Positions 53,613-61,838 of a stretch of 64,000 nt of DNA are shown in pieces. The position numbers were made by a program, and so were the translations under genes. Below the pieces are notes generated by a model that had not been told where the DNA came from, made no database searches, and saw only the letters and a list, made by a program, of their open reading frames with translations. Source of the stretch: Nitrospirota bacterium (GTDB lineage Bacteria > Nitrospirota > Thermodesulfovibrionia > Thermodesulfovibrionales > UBA6898); the NCBI GenBank assembly GCA_016215155.1, contig JACRLQ010000052.1, positions 1 to 64,000 on the forward strand. The letters are read 5' to 3'. Each line of letters opens with the position of its first letter. Positions within the stretch are counted from its first letter, which is position 1.

Positions 53613-55448
53613 ATGTTTCGTGACAGGGGTTGTGGAGATATAAGAGAGACCGATATCGGGTCGTCGTTAAAACTCTCGGGATGGGTATTCAGGCGCAGGG
53701 ACCACGGAGGTCTGATTTTTATAGACCTCAGAGACCGCTCCGGTGTCTGCCAGGTTGTATTCAGTCCCGAGGTGTCGGCGGATGACCATGAAAAGGCGCA
53801 TGCACTGAGGTCCGAGTATGTTATTTCAGTGTCCGGTGAGGTAAGGAGACGTCCCGAGGGGACCGACAACCTTTCCCTTCCGACCGGTACGGTCGAGATA
53901 TATGTCAGGGAACTTTTGGTGCTGAATGTCTCATCTGCTCTGCCGTACAGCATGGAAGAGGCCGCGGAGGCCGGCGAGTCCCTCAGGCTCAGGCACAGAT
54001 ACCTCGACCTCAGAAGACCCGAGATGCAGCGGAACCTGATAATCAGGCACCGCGCCGCCAAATTGATGCGGGACTATCTTGATGAACGGGGATTTCTTGA
54101 AATAGAGACCCCGATGCTCACAAAGTCCACCCCGGAGGGCGCCCGTGACTATCTGGTGCCGAGCCGCCTGAACCCCGGTCATTTCTACGCCCTGCCGCAG
54201 TCTCCTCAGCTTTTCAAGCAGATCCTTATGGTCGCGGGCTTAGAGAAATATTTCCAGGTCGTCAAGTGCTTCCGGGACGAAGACCTGCGGGCGGACCGTC
54301 AGCCTGAATTCACGCAGGTTGACCTTGAGATGTCGTTTGTCGAACGGGATGATGTCATTGATCTGATCGAAGGTATGATGAAAAAGGTCTTTAATGCGAT
54401 ACTTGATGTCGACGTGGCGGTCCCCTTTGAGCGGTTGACTTATCAGGAGTCGATGGACAGGTTCGGCAACGACAAGCCTGACATGAGGTTCGGACTTGAG
54501 TTAAAGGACATGGCCGACCTTGCGGCGAAGGGGACGTTTAAAGTTTTTCTGGACGCCCTTCAGGCCGGCGGGAGGGTGAAGGCCATACTGGGCAAGGGCA
54601 TGGCCGGCCTCTCCAGGAAGGAAGTGGATATGCTTACGGCCGAGGCGCAGTCCTTCGGGGCCAAAGGCCTTGCCTGGATCAAGGTCAAAAGCGGGTTCGA
54701 ATCGCCCATCGCCAAGTTTTTCCCAGAAGAGGTGATGAAGGCCATGGCCGAAAGGCTTGAGGCCACGGACGGGGACATGATGCTCTTTGTCGCCGACAGA
54801 CCAGGGGTGGTCTATGACGTATTGAGCAGGCTCAGACTTGAACTCGGCAAGAGGCTTGACCTTATGGAAAAAGGTCATAAATTTGTATGGATAACGGATT
54901 TTCCCCTTCTTGAGTGGGACGACGAGGAAAACAGGTTCGCGGCCATGCACCATCCGTTTACATCGCCGATGGATGAGGACATAGAAAAAATGCTGTCGGC
55001 TGAACTGGCGACTCCGGCGCTTCAGGGCTCCGCGCGTTCGACTATAGCCGGGTTCAGGGCAAAGGCGTACGATATCGTATTAAACGGGTATGAGATCGGC
55101 GGAGGTTCGATCAGGATTCACAACTCGAAGCTCCAGAGCAAGATGTTTGAGATACTCGGCATTACTGAAGAGGACGCCCGCTCCAAGTTCGGCTTTCTTC
55201 TGGATGCCCTTCAGTATGGCGCCCCGCCTCATGGCGGCATTGCCTTAGGTCTCGACAGACTTATCATGCTGATGGTAGGCGCCTCATCGATCAGGGATGT
55301 AGTGGCCTTCCCTAAGACGCAGAAGGCATTCTGCATGATGTCAGGCGCCCCTTCGGTCGTCGAGACAAGACAGCTGAGGGAACTGCATATAAAGACCGAT
55401 CTGCCGTTGGAGGAGAAATCCGAAGGCCCCGTCTGTGACGGGCTGTAA
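53613..55448 (+). CDS. aspS: Aspartyl-tRNA synthetase
   Basis: A 611-residue class II synthetase of bacterial type. It has an anticodon OB domain (about 1-110, 'LSGWVFRRRDHGGLIFIDLRD'), motif 2 'VVKCFRDEDLRADRQPEFTQ', the bacterial GAD insertion (about 300-410) and motif 3 'GIALGLDRLIMLM'. The signature 'ALPQSPQLFKQ' precedes motif 2. AGGAGG lies before the ATG at 53613. It charges tRNA-Asp; whether it also charges tRNA-Asn cannot be read here. Confidence 0.97.
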   Translation: MFRDRGCGDIRETDIGSSLKLSGWVFRRRDHGGLIFIDLRDRSGVCQVVFSPEVSADDHEKAHALRSEYVISVSGEVRRRPEGTDNLSLPTGTVEIYVRELLVLNVSSALPYSMEEAAEAGESLRLRHRYLDLRRPEMQRNLIIRHRAAKLMRDYLDERGFLEIETPMLTKSTPEGARDYLVPSRLNPGHFYALPQSPQLFKQILMVAGLEKYFQVVKCFRDEDLRADRQPEFTQVDLEMSFVERDDVIDLIEGMMKKVFNAILDVDVAVPFERLTYQESMDRFGNDKPDMRFGLELKDMADLAAKGTFKVFLDALQAGGRVKAILGKGMAGLSRKEVDMLTAEAQSFGAKGLAWIKVKSGFESPIAKFFPEEVMKAMAERLEATDGDMMLFVADRPGVVYDVLSRLRLELGKRLDLMEKGHKFVWITDFPLLEWDDEENRFAAMHHPFTSPMDEDIEKMLSAELATPALQGSARSTIAGFRAKAYDIVLNGYEIGGGSIRIHNSKLQSKMFEILGITEEDARSKFGFLLDALQYGAPPHGGIALGLDRLIMLMVGASSIRDVVAFPKTQKAFCMMSGAPSVVETRQLRELHIKTDLPLEEKSEGPVCDGL

Positions 55449-55457
55449 CTGCTAAAC

Positions 55458-55521
55458 AAGGTTGAAGGCTGAAGGTTTACAGAAACAGATCACGTCTGAT
55501 TACCTTCAACTTTCAACCCTT
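55458..55521. repeat. Imperfect inverted repeat between convergent genes (GAAGGCTGAAGG type)
   Basis: AAGGTTGAAGGCTGAAGGT (55458-55476) pairs with ACCTTCAACTTTCAACCCT (55502-55520) with few mismatches over a 25-base loop. It lies between convergent aspS and the minus-strand cytochrome group and could stop both transcripts. It also looks like a dispersed 'TTCAACCTTCAGCCTTC' element. Confidence 0.6.
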
Positions 55522-55547
55522 AGTCTTCAGCGTTCATACCTGTTCCT

Positions 55548-55877
55548 CTACTCTTTTTCTTTTGATTCCAGCATGAAGACAAACAGCTCCCGGCAGACGC
55601 GCAACCGCTTAAGGTAGACCTTTTTTTCCGTCTCTCCGAGTGTTTCGATGACGGTCTTCAGTTTGTCGGATCTGGATATCAGCGCCTTTAATTCTTCCTT
55701 TGAAAGTGACACCGGATCGTTAGTTTTCCTGCATATCTCATCGAACTCAGTCTTCCAGTCCTCCGCATACGCAGAGCCTGAAGACTGACCGTAAACCAAT
55801 GGCAATACGGCCGTCACCGCGGAGTTCATGATTCCGGCAATAGCCGCAATGAAGAACAAACGCGTAAATATGTTCAA
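55548..55877 (-). CDS. Small exported protein in the cytochrome cluster, unknown function
   Basis: A 109-residue protein with signal peptide ('LFFIAAIAGIMNSAVTAVL', cut near 'AYAEDW'). The mature 65-70 residues are helical and charged, with two Cys ('DEICRKTNDP', 'LRVCRELF') that may pair. I do not recognise it. The start is a TTG overlapping the stop of the upstream cytochrome gene (TTGA), with GAGGAT upstream. The tight coupling suggests a role with the cytochromes. Confidence 0.7.
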   Translation of the reverse strand: MNIFTRLFFIAAIAGIMNSAVTAVLPLVYGQSSGSAYAEDWKTEFDEICRKTNDPVSLSKEELKALISRSDKLKTVIETLGETEKKVYLKRLRVCRELFVFMLESKEKE

Positions 55878-56662
55878 TATATCCTCTGTGATTTCATCGT
55901 CGGATGACAGGCCCTGCAGTTTTGCATTGGCAACGCCACGGTCAGGTGACAGACGCCGCAGAATTCACCCTTGAGTATCCTTACCATCTCGAAGTGTTTT
56001 GTGGTTTTCTTCTTGATGTTGAAGATGTCCGGATGACAATTATTGCAGTCGAGCCACTGCGTGTGCGACTTGTGGGGAAAGACCGCGTTGGGGATCCCGG
56101 ACCACTCGGCCTCGAGGGTCATATTCTCTTTGAACCCGATTTCCTCGGCTGGCTTCAGTGAGAGAAAGTGGAGGGGTTCTATCAGCCCCTTCTTCACCGC
56201 CAGGGACCAGTTAATTTTATTGCCGAAGTTCGACTTGGGCAGGGCGGCGGCCACCGCGGAGAATTTTTCGCTGCCCGACTTCCTGTCGCCGCTATGGCAG
56301 TTGTCACAGTGAGGCTCTTCGTGGCCAAAGACGGTCTTCCCGTCATGGCAGCCGGAAGCGCCGCAATGAAGACCGGCCTTATTGGTCTTTTCGGTTATCT
56401 CCGTAGTGTTTGTCTTCATATTGAATTCAAGCTCGAAATGGCAGACCCTGCACGTATGTTTCCTCCTGTGGACCCAGTGTGAAAAGACGACCGGCTTGAC
56501 CCCATTTATTTCGGATGTCCTGTTAATCAGGATGTTCCCATACTCCGGAGGCTCGGCGACCGGCGGCAGGTCCCAGTTCCCGGACGCTACCAGAGGCGCC
56601 AGGATGCCCAGCAGACATCCCAGAACAAGACCTCGTGTTACTGGACCTGGCTTGTATGGCAT
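55874..56662 (-). CDS. Periplasmic hexahaem cytochrome c (c7-type triheme repeats)
   Basis: A 262-residue protein with signal peptide ('GLVLGCLLGILAPLVASG') and six haem sites: CRVCH, CGASGCH (a CX4CH site), CDNCH, CNNCH, CGVCH and CRACH. They fall into two triheme groups, the second about 130 residues after the first. Histidines upstream ('FSHWVHRRKHTC', 'FPHKSHTQWLDC') are likely axial ligands. The start is ATG 56662, inside the end of the preceding gene. Electron transfer through the periplasm is inferred. It is a paralogue of the gene at 56638-57435. Confidence 0.92.
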   Translation of the reverse strand: MPYKPGPVTRGLVLGCLLGILAPLVASGNWDLPPVAEPPEYGNILINRTSEINGVKPVVFSHWVHRRKHTCRVCHFELEFNMKTNTTEITEKTNKAGLHCGASGCHDGKTVFGHEEPHCDNCHSGDRKSGSEKFSAVAAALPKSNFGNKINWSLAVKKGLIEPLHFLSLKPAEEIGFKENMTLEAEWSGIPNAVFPHKSHTQWLDCNNCHPDIFNIKKKTTKHFEMVRILKGEFCGVCHLTVALPMQNCRACHPTMKSQRIY

Positions 56663-57435
56663 CTTTGGCAATCGAGAAGGGGAAACGCCACTGATGAATG
56701 GCACACGCCGCAGTACTTGCCGTCGAAAATCTCGACCATGGAGTATTTTGTGCTGCCTTTTTTCACGCCGACGAATATTTCCGGATGGCATACTTCGCAG
56801 CCGTTCCAGACGGTATGCTTCTTATGAGAAAAGAGGATTTCCGGCATCCCCTTCACCTTCGGTTCGAGAGAGAAATCCTTCTGTACGGTCAGCGAGCCCC
56901 TCTTTATCGAAACACCCTCGATATAATCGACCAGTTTGACCAGGCCTTCCTCTTCCGTTTTCTCCCAGTTTATGCCGTTGCCAAAGCGCTCCCGGGGGAA
57001 TTTTTCCGTAAAGAGATAAAAATCGTATTCCTTTTTGACATTCTTTCCCTGGGAATGGCATCTTTCGCAACGTTTGGGGTCATCGGACAGATTTCTGGAA
57101 CAGGCCTCAAAGACCGTCCTGCCGGCGTGGGCCATTTTTCCGTTATGGCAGGCGCCGCAATAATAACCCCTCATGTTGTCCGCGGCTTTTATCCCGGTCG
57201 CCCCGGCCTTCATGGCAAAGGCAAGATCAACGTGGCAGAGTCTGCATGTGAACTTGGAGCGGTGGAGCCAGTGGTCGAAAGCTACAGGTGATTGTCCCGC
57301 GCGGTCGGAGTAGTTATTAATGACGACTTTGCCATAGTCATGGGGGAGAGGTCTTTTCTTTTTTATCCCCCCCTGTGCCGATACCAGGCCGGTCGATATG
57401 AAGACCAGAAACAAAATGACAGATATTTTTTTCAA
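56638..57435 (-). CDS. Periplasmic hexahaem cytochrome c (c7-type triheme repeats)
   Basis: A 265-residue protein with signal peptide ('KKISVILFLVFISTGLVSAQ') and six CxxCH sites: CRLCH, CGACH, CERCH, CEVCH, CGVCH and CQRCH. The layout mirrors the next gene, including 'VAFDHWLHRSKFTC' and 'LFSHKKHTVWNGC'. The start is TTG 57435, because AAGGAGG lies at 57447-57441; the GTG at 57441 sits inside that ribosome-binding site. The resemblance to c(7)-type triheme cytochromes suggests a role in extracellular or periplasmic electron transfer. Confidence 0.92.
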   Translation of the reverse strand: MKKISVILFLVFISTGLVSAQGGIKKKRPLPHDYGKVVINNYSDRAGQSPVAFDHWLHRSKFTCRLCHVDLAFAMKAGATGIKAADNMRGYYCGACHNGKMAHAGRTVFEACSRNLSDDPKRCERCHSQGKNVKKEYDFYLFTEKFPRERFGNGINWEKTEEEGLVKLVDYIEGVSIKRGSLTVQKDFSLEPKVKGMPEILFSHKKHTVWNGCEVCHPEIFVGVKKGSTKYSMVEIFDGKYCGVCHSSVAFPLLDCQRCHTSQVQ

Positions 57436-57682
57436 GGCCACCTCCTTAAATTCCCTGCCAACATGCTAAAGGAAACGCCCGTTCCCTGTCAACCCGAAAC
57501 CGGAAAAATTATTTAAAAAACATTCGGCCTCAAAATCATCTGTGGCAATATAACCGTCTACTTTCTTATAATATGGAAGTACATTCGCAAAAGATATTTG
57601 AAAGGACCGGACACCCCCGGGGAAAACTGAAGCGGCGTTGTTGTCCTTTTTCCCCTTAAGTAAGGGTTTCCGGAAACGCTTG

Positions 57683-58465
57683 ATGATCAAAAATACGTTC
57701 TGCACCCTCGATGGCGTCGGTGAAAAATCTGAAAAGAGACTCTGGAGAGACGGGGTCCTTACGTGGAAGGATTTCACTGATTCCAGGCAGATTGCCGGAA
57801 TAAGTCCTGACAGGAAGCTGCTATATGATGCGATGCTTATGAGGGACGAAGAAGAGCTTCAGGCGGGTAATGCCTCCTATTTTAATTGCCGTATAAAAAG
57901 GAGAGACCACTGGCGACTGTTCGATTTTTTCAGGGAGGACGTCGTCTGTCTTGATATTGAGACTAATGGATTTCAGCCGCATTACGGAGGGGTGGTCACC
58001 GTTGTCGGTCTCTACGACGGATATGATTATAAGACCCTGATAAGGGGCGAAAACCTTTCGGCTGAAAGTCTCACCCGCGAGTTGTCCCGCTACAAGTGCC
58101 TGATAACTTTTTTCGGCGCGTCGTTCGATGTGCCTTTCATCCTTAAGTCTTTTAGCGGGGTACGTTTCGAAATACCCCACTTTGACCTCTGCTTTGCCGC
58201 GAAAAGACTCGGGCTTGAGGGCGGTCTGAAGAGGCTTGAACAGTCGCTCGGCATTATGAGGGAAGACGCCGTTGTCGGCCTTGACGGGTATGATGCCGTA
58301 AAACTCTGGGAGGCTTACCGCAGGGGCTCCCGTGAGGCCCTTGACCTTCTGATAACCTACAACAGGGAAGATACGGTAAACCTTATGCATATCGCTTCGG
58401 TATTTTACGACAGGCTGAGGCAGTCAACCGGGATCGAGGAATATCTCTCCAGTGGAGTTGCTTGA
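57683..58465 (+). CDS. YprB-like RNase H-fold exonuclease
   Basis: A 260-residue protein. The DEDD-type catalytic residues are in 'VVCLDIETNGFQP' (Asp, Glu), 'FFGASFDVPFILKSF' (Asp) and 'LITYNREDTVNLMHI' (Tyr-X3-Asp). This matches the YprB RNase H-like family of unknown substrate. The N-terminal 55 residues are a separate small domain ('LDGVGEKSEKRLWRDGV', helix-hairpin-helix-like). Its end overlaps xerD by 14 bases, so they are translated together. A TATAAT at 57567-57572 may be its -10, with no good -35. Confidence 0.86.
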   Translation: MIKNTFCTLDGVGEKSEKRLWRDGVLTWKDFTDSRQIAGISPDRKLLYDAMLMRDEEELQAGNASYFNCRIKRRDHWRLFDFFREDVVCLDIETNGFQPHYGGVVTVVGLYDGYDYKTLIRGENLSAESLTRELSRYKCLITFFGASFDVPFILKSFSGVRFEIPHFDLCFAAKRLGLEGGLKRLEQSLGIMREDAVVGLDGYDAVKLWEAYRRGSREALDLLITYNREDTVNLMHIASVFYDRLRQSTGIEEYLSSGVA

Positions 58466-59324
58466 CGGTTTTATCACCTACCTGTCCGTCGAAAAAGGTC
58501 TCGCGGGCAATACGCTTTCGTCATATGAGACCGATCTGAGAAAATTCGGTCTTTTTCTGAGAGAACGGAAAGTCTCTCCGGCTGAAGCCTCCACCTCTGA
58601 TATAATCGATTTTCTGGACTTCCTTCGCGGCAAGGGGTATGCCACCTCGACCCTCTGCAGATATATTTCCTCGTTTAAAGCGCTCTATAAATATATGCTT
58701 TTGGAGGACCTGAGAAAGGACGATCCGTCCGGGACCATCCAGCTCCCAAAGAAATGGGACCGGGTACCGAAGGCGCTCGGTCAGAAAGATATGACGGCCC
58801 TGCTTGACGGAGTTCAGGGGGGCAGGACCGTACTTCGCGACAGGGCGATGATCGAACTGCTATATTCATCCGGCCTCCGGGTAAGCGAACTTGTGGGCAT
58901 AAAGCTCGGAGACATCAATTTCGAGGCGGGCTTCATCAGGGTCATCGGTAAGGGGCTGAAGGAAAGGGTTGTGCCGGTGAACCCGAGGGCCCTCGAAAAG
59001 ATAAAGCAGTATGTCAGCGAGGAGAGACCCGGGATCTTAAAAAAGAGACAGTCACAACATCTTTTCGTCACAGGCAGGGGAGGGGCGATGACCAGGCAGA
59101 GGTTCTGGCAGACCCTGAAGGTCATCGGCAACCGGATAGGGATCGAACTTTCCCCGCATACCGTGCGTCATTGTTTTGCCACGCATCTGCTCGAAGGCGG
59201 CGCCGACCTCAGGTCTGTCCAGAAGATGCTGGGCCATTCGGACATCTCTACGACGCAGATCTACACCAGGGTGACTACCGACAGAATCACGAAGGTCTTC
59301 AAAAAATATCACCCGCGGGCCTGA
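58452..59324 (+). CDS. xerD: Tyrosine recombinase XerD
   Basis: A 290-residue recombinase with a SAM-like N-terminal domain (1-85) and a catalytic domain. The conserved residues are Arg143 ('SGLRVSEL'), Lys167 ('GKGLKERVVP'), His236 and Arg239 ('SPHTVRHCFATH'), His262 and nucleophile Tyr271 ('GHSDISTTQIYTRV'). It is Xer-sized and non-mobile in context, so chromosome dimer resolution is the likely role. The start is GTG 58452. It is XerD rather than XerC by overall look; confidence in that letter is moderate. Confidence 0.88.
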   Translation: MELLDGFITYLSVEKGLAGNTLSSYETDLRKFGLFLRERKVSPAEASTSDIIDFLDFLRGKGYATSTLCRYISSFKALYKYMLLEDLRKDDPSGTIQLPKKWDRVPKALGQKDMTALLDGVQGGRTVLRDRAMIELLYSSGLRVSELVGIKLGDINFEAGFIRVIGKGLKERVVPVNPRALEKIKQYVSEERPGILKKRQSQHLFVTGRGGAMTRQRFWQTLKVIGNRIGIELSPHTVRHCFATHLLEGGADLRSVQKMLGHSDISTTQIYTRVTTDRITKVFKKYHPRA

Positions 59325-59619
59325 AGAAAGGACCTGTTGCTTTATTCATATAACCATCTCCCCGCTTACCATACAATCATATTGCTTTAAGCAGGGGGGA
59401 GTTATGTTCCCTCCGATGAAGCCCTGCAACATTAAACTTTCTGATAGACATCCCGCTTAATCCGTGAAACAATGAAGGTAATTGCCGAAGAGATCGGCAC
59501 AAAGCAGCGCTGAACTGACGGGTCGCTGATTTTTAAGGGTTTTTATATTTGGGGACTTAATGAACTTCCGGTTTGTCTCAAACAAGCTGTCAATGAAGGC
59601 ATCGAAAAGGTGATGATAT
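59325..59619 (+). other. Intergenic region after xerD
   Basis: About 295 bases without a convincing gene. CTCCCCGCTTA (59358-59368) and TAAGCAGGGGGGAG (59388-59401) form an imperfect stem that could end the xerD transcript, though no T-run follows. A 5-bp GCCGA/TCGGC hairpin lies near 59490. Two tiny frames (from 59404 and 59471) are too short to call. Confidence 0.35.
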
Positions 59620-59988
59620 ATGTCGGCTAAAATCCTCATAGTGGAGGACAATGAATTGAACCGGAAATTGATAGTTGCCGTCCTGGCATATCACGGCTAT
59701 GAAACCCTGGAGGCGGGGGACGGCGCCGAAGGAGTGAGAGCTGCGGTAGAGCATATGCCCGACCTGATACTCATGGACATCCAGATGCCCGTCATGGACG
59801 GCAGGGCCGCATTAGAACTCCTCAAAAATGACCCCAGGACCCGGGGGATAAAGGTCATCGCGTTGACATCCTTTGCCATGAAAGGCGACAGGGAACGGTT
59901 CAAGGAGGCGGGATTTGCGGATTATATAGCAAAGCCGTTACAGACGCGAGAGTTGCCCGAAATTGTAAAAAAATACGCAGGGAGCTAA
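59620..59988 (+). CDS. Single-domain response regulator (receiver, DivK/CheY type)
   Basis: A 122-residue receiver domain alone. Asp53 in 'LILMDIQMPVMDG' is the phosphoacceptor, 'VIALTSFAM' holds the switch Thr, and 'YIAKPL' the conserved Lys. No output domain follows. It lies upstream of two histidine kinases in the same direction and probably receives phosphoryl groups from one of them. Confidence 0.95.
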   Translation: MSAKILIVEDNELNRKLIVAVLAYHGYETLEAGDGAEGVRAAVEHMPDLILMDIQMPVMDGRAALELLKNDPRTRGIKVIALTSFAMKGDRERFKEAGFADYIAKPLQTRELPEIVKKYAGS

Positions 59989-60059
59989 GTATAAACTATG
60001 GTCGCGCGGAAGACAGGGGTTCAAGAAATACCGAAAGGTCATGGGGACGGTGGTCAGAG

Positions 60060-61778
60060 ATGAAGGGGAACGCCGGTAAAGGTCATCCGGAGAGATTGCT
60101 TTCCGCCGGCGGACATATAAGGCAAATCGTGCTTAAAAGAGGCGCGCTGCAGAACGCAATTTTAAACAGTGAAAATTTCTCAAGTATCGCCACCGACACA
60201 AAAGGCGTCATCCAATTATTCAGTGGCGGCGCCGAGCGCATGCTGGGCTATGCCGCTTCCGAGGTGGTCGGCAAACTCACCCCGGCGGACATCTCAGATC
60301 CACAGGAAGTGACCGCCCGCGCCGAGGCGTTGAGCCTCGAGTTTTCAACCCCGGTAAAACCCGGTTTCGAGTCCCTGGTGTATAAGGCCTCGCGCGGCAT
60401 TGAGGACATTTATGAGCTTACCAACGTCCGTAAGGATGGCAGCCGCTTTTCGGCAGTCGTGGCGGTCACGGCGCTGCGTGACTCTCAGGGCGGGACCATC
60501 GGCTATCTGCTGATAGGCACTGACAATACCGCCCGCAGGCAGGCCGAGGCGGAGAAGCTGAAGCTCGGGCAGTGCCTGCGCGAGCAGGAGTTATATACGC
60601 GCTCCCTGATTGAAGTTCACGGAGACGCGCTGATGACCATCGATCCGCTCGGCGCCATCAGGGACGTAAACAACCGGACGGAGGACCTTACCGGGTATAC
60701 GCGCGATGAGTTGCTCGGCGCTCCGTTCAAAAAGTATTTCTCAGATCAGAAACGCGCGGAGGAAGTCATCCGGCTGGTGTTGAGAAATAAGAGAGTTACC
60801 GACTACGAGCTCCCCCTTGTCGCCAAAGACGGCAGGGAAGTAATTGTGTCCTGCAACGCCACCGTCATATGCGATCAGGACAGGAATCTTCAGGGCATTC
60901 TGGCCGCGGCACGCGATATGACCGATTACAAGCGCATGGCGCAGCGGCTGCATGAAAATAACATAGAGCTTGAGAGCGCCAAGTGCGCGGCGGAAAGCGC
61001 CAACCTCGCCAAGTCGGACTTTCTTTCAAATATGAGTCATGAACTCAGGACCCCGCTCAATTCGATACTCGGATTTTCGGAGATCCTCAAGGACGAATTG
61101 GCCGGCGCGCTCAACGACAAGCAGAAGGAATTTGCAAAAGACATCTACAGCAGCGGCGAACACCTGCTGGACCTTATAAATGACATACTGGACCTTGCGA
61201 AAGTTGAGGCAGGCAAGATGGAACTTAACCTGAGCGGCTTTTTTCTGAAAGATGTCCTCAGTTCATCGATGAACATGCTAAAGGAAAAGGCGATGAAGCG
61301 CGGTCTGCAGCTGGACCTGGAGGTCAGCCCTGAGGCCTGCGAAGAGATAGAGGCTGACGAGCGAAAACTCAAGCAGATCATGTTCAATCTCCTGAGCAAC
61401 GCAGTGAAATTTACTCCGGAGGGGGGGCGCGTGCAAATTACGGCGAGGAGGCATGGAAGGTCGGACGGGGGAAAAAGTCTTTCCGAGACCTCCGCGCCTC
61501 CGCGTTTCAGCACTGACGGAGATTCCATCGAGATCTCCGTCACGGACACCGGCATCGGCATCAAGGCTGAAGATATGCCGAAGCTCTTTAAAGAATTTTC
61601 TCAGGTCGACTCCGCATATACCAGGCAATATGAGGGCACTGGACTCGGGCTCGCGCTGACAAAAAAACTTGTGGAGCTTCACCAGGGACAGATATGGGCA
61701 GAGAGTGAGTTCGGAAAAGGGAGCGCGTTCACGTTTGTGATACCTGTCAGGCAGGGCAGGCAAGTGAATAATGAATAA
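60060..61778 (+). CDS. Soluble PAS-PAS histidine kinase
   Basis: A 572-residue protein without membrane segments. It has two PAS domains (about residues 33-160, 'GGAERMLGYAASEVVGKL', and about 175-300, 'LTGYTRDELLGAPF'). The HisKA domain has His327 in '[23 protein letters not shown]', and the HATPase ends about 565 ('ISVTDTGIGI', '[11 protein letters not shown]'). At residues about 462-485 the loop between two HATPase strands carries a low-complexity stretch ('GRSDGGKSLSETSAPPRF') that looks like an insertion. Its partner is probably the receiver protein at 59620. Confidence 0.93.
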   Translation: MKGNAGKGHPERLLSAGGHIRQIVLKRGALQNAILNSENFSSIATDTKGVIQLFSGGAERMLGYAASEVVGKLTPADISDPQEVTARAEALSLEFSTPVKPGFESLVYKASRGIEDIYELTNVRKDGSRFSAVVAVTALRDSQGGTIGYLLIGTDNTARRQAEAEKLKLGQCLREQELYTRSLIEVHGDALMTIDPLGAIRDVNNRTEDLTGYTRDELLGAPFKKYFSDQKRAEEVIRLVLRNKRVTDYELPLVAKDGREVIVSCNATVICDQDRNLQGILAAARDMTDYKRMAQRLHENNIELESAKCAAESANLAKSDFLSNMSHELRTPLNSILGFSEILKDELAGALNDKQKEFAKDIYSSGEHLLDLINDILDLAKVEAGKMELNLSGFFLKDVLSSSMNMLKEKAMKRGLQLDLEVSPEACEEIEADERKLKQIMFNLLSNAVKFTPEGGRVQITARRHGRSDGGKSLSETSAPPRFSTDGDSIEISVTDTGIGIKAEDMPKLFKEFSQVDSAYTRQYEGTGLGLALTKKLVELHQGQIWAESEFGKGSAFTFVIPVRQGRQVNNE

Positions 61779-61838
61779 GGGGAAGGACAAAGTCCTTTGC
61801 CTGAAGATATCTTATGCGGCCGGTGAGGCGACCCGCCG

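Noticed and set aside
58452-59324. Integrase of a mobile element
   Set aside because: The recombinase has Xer size and no attachment sites, cargo or tRNA nearby; it is coupled to a housekeeping-type nuclease gene.
59404-59515. Tiny frames of 18 and 13 codons after xerD
   Set aside because: Too short and without conserved content; a G-rich run before the first could be part of a hairpin rather than a ribosome-binding site.
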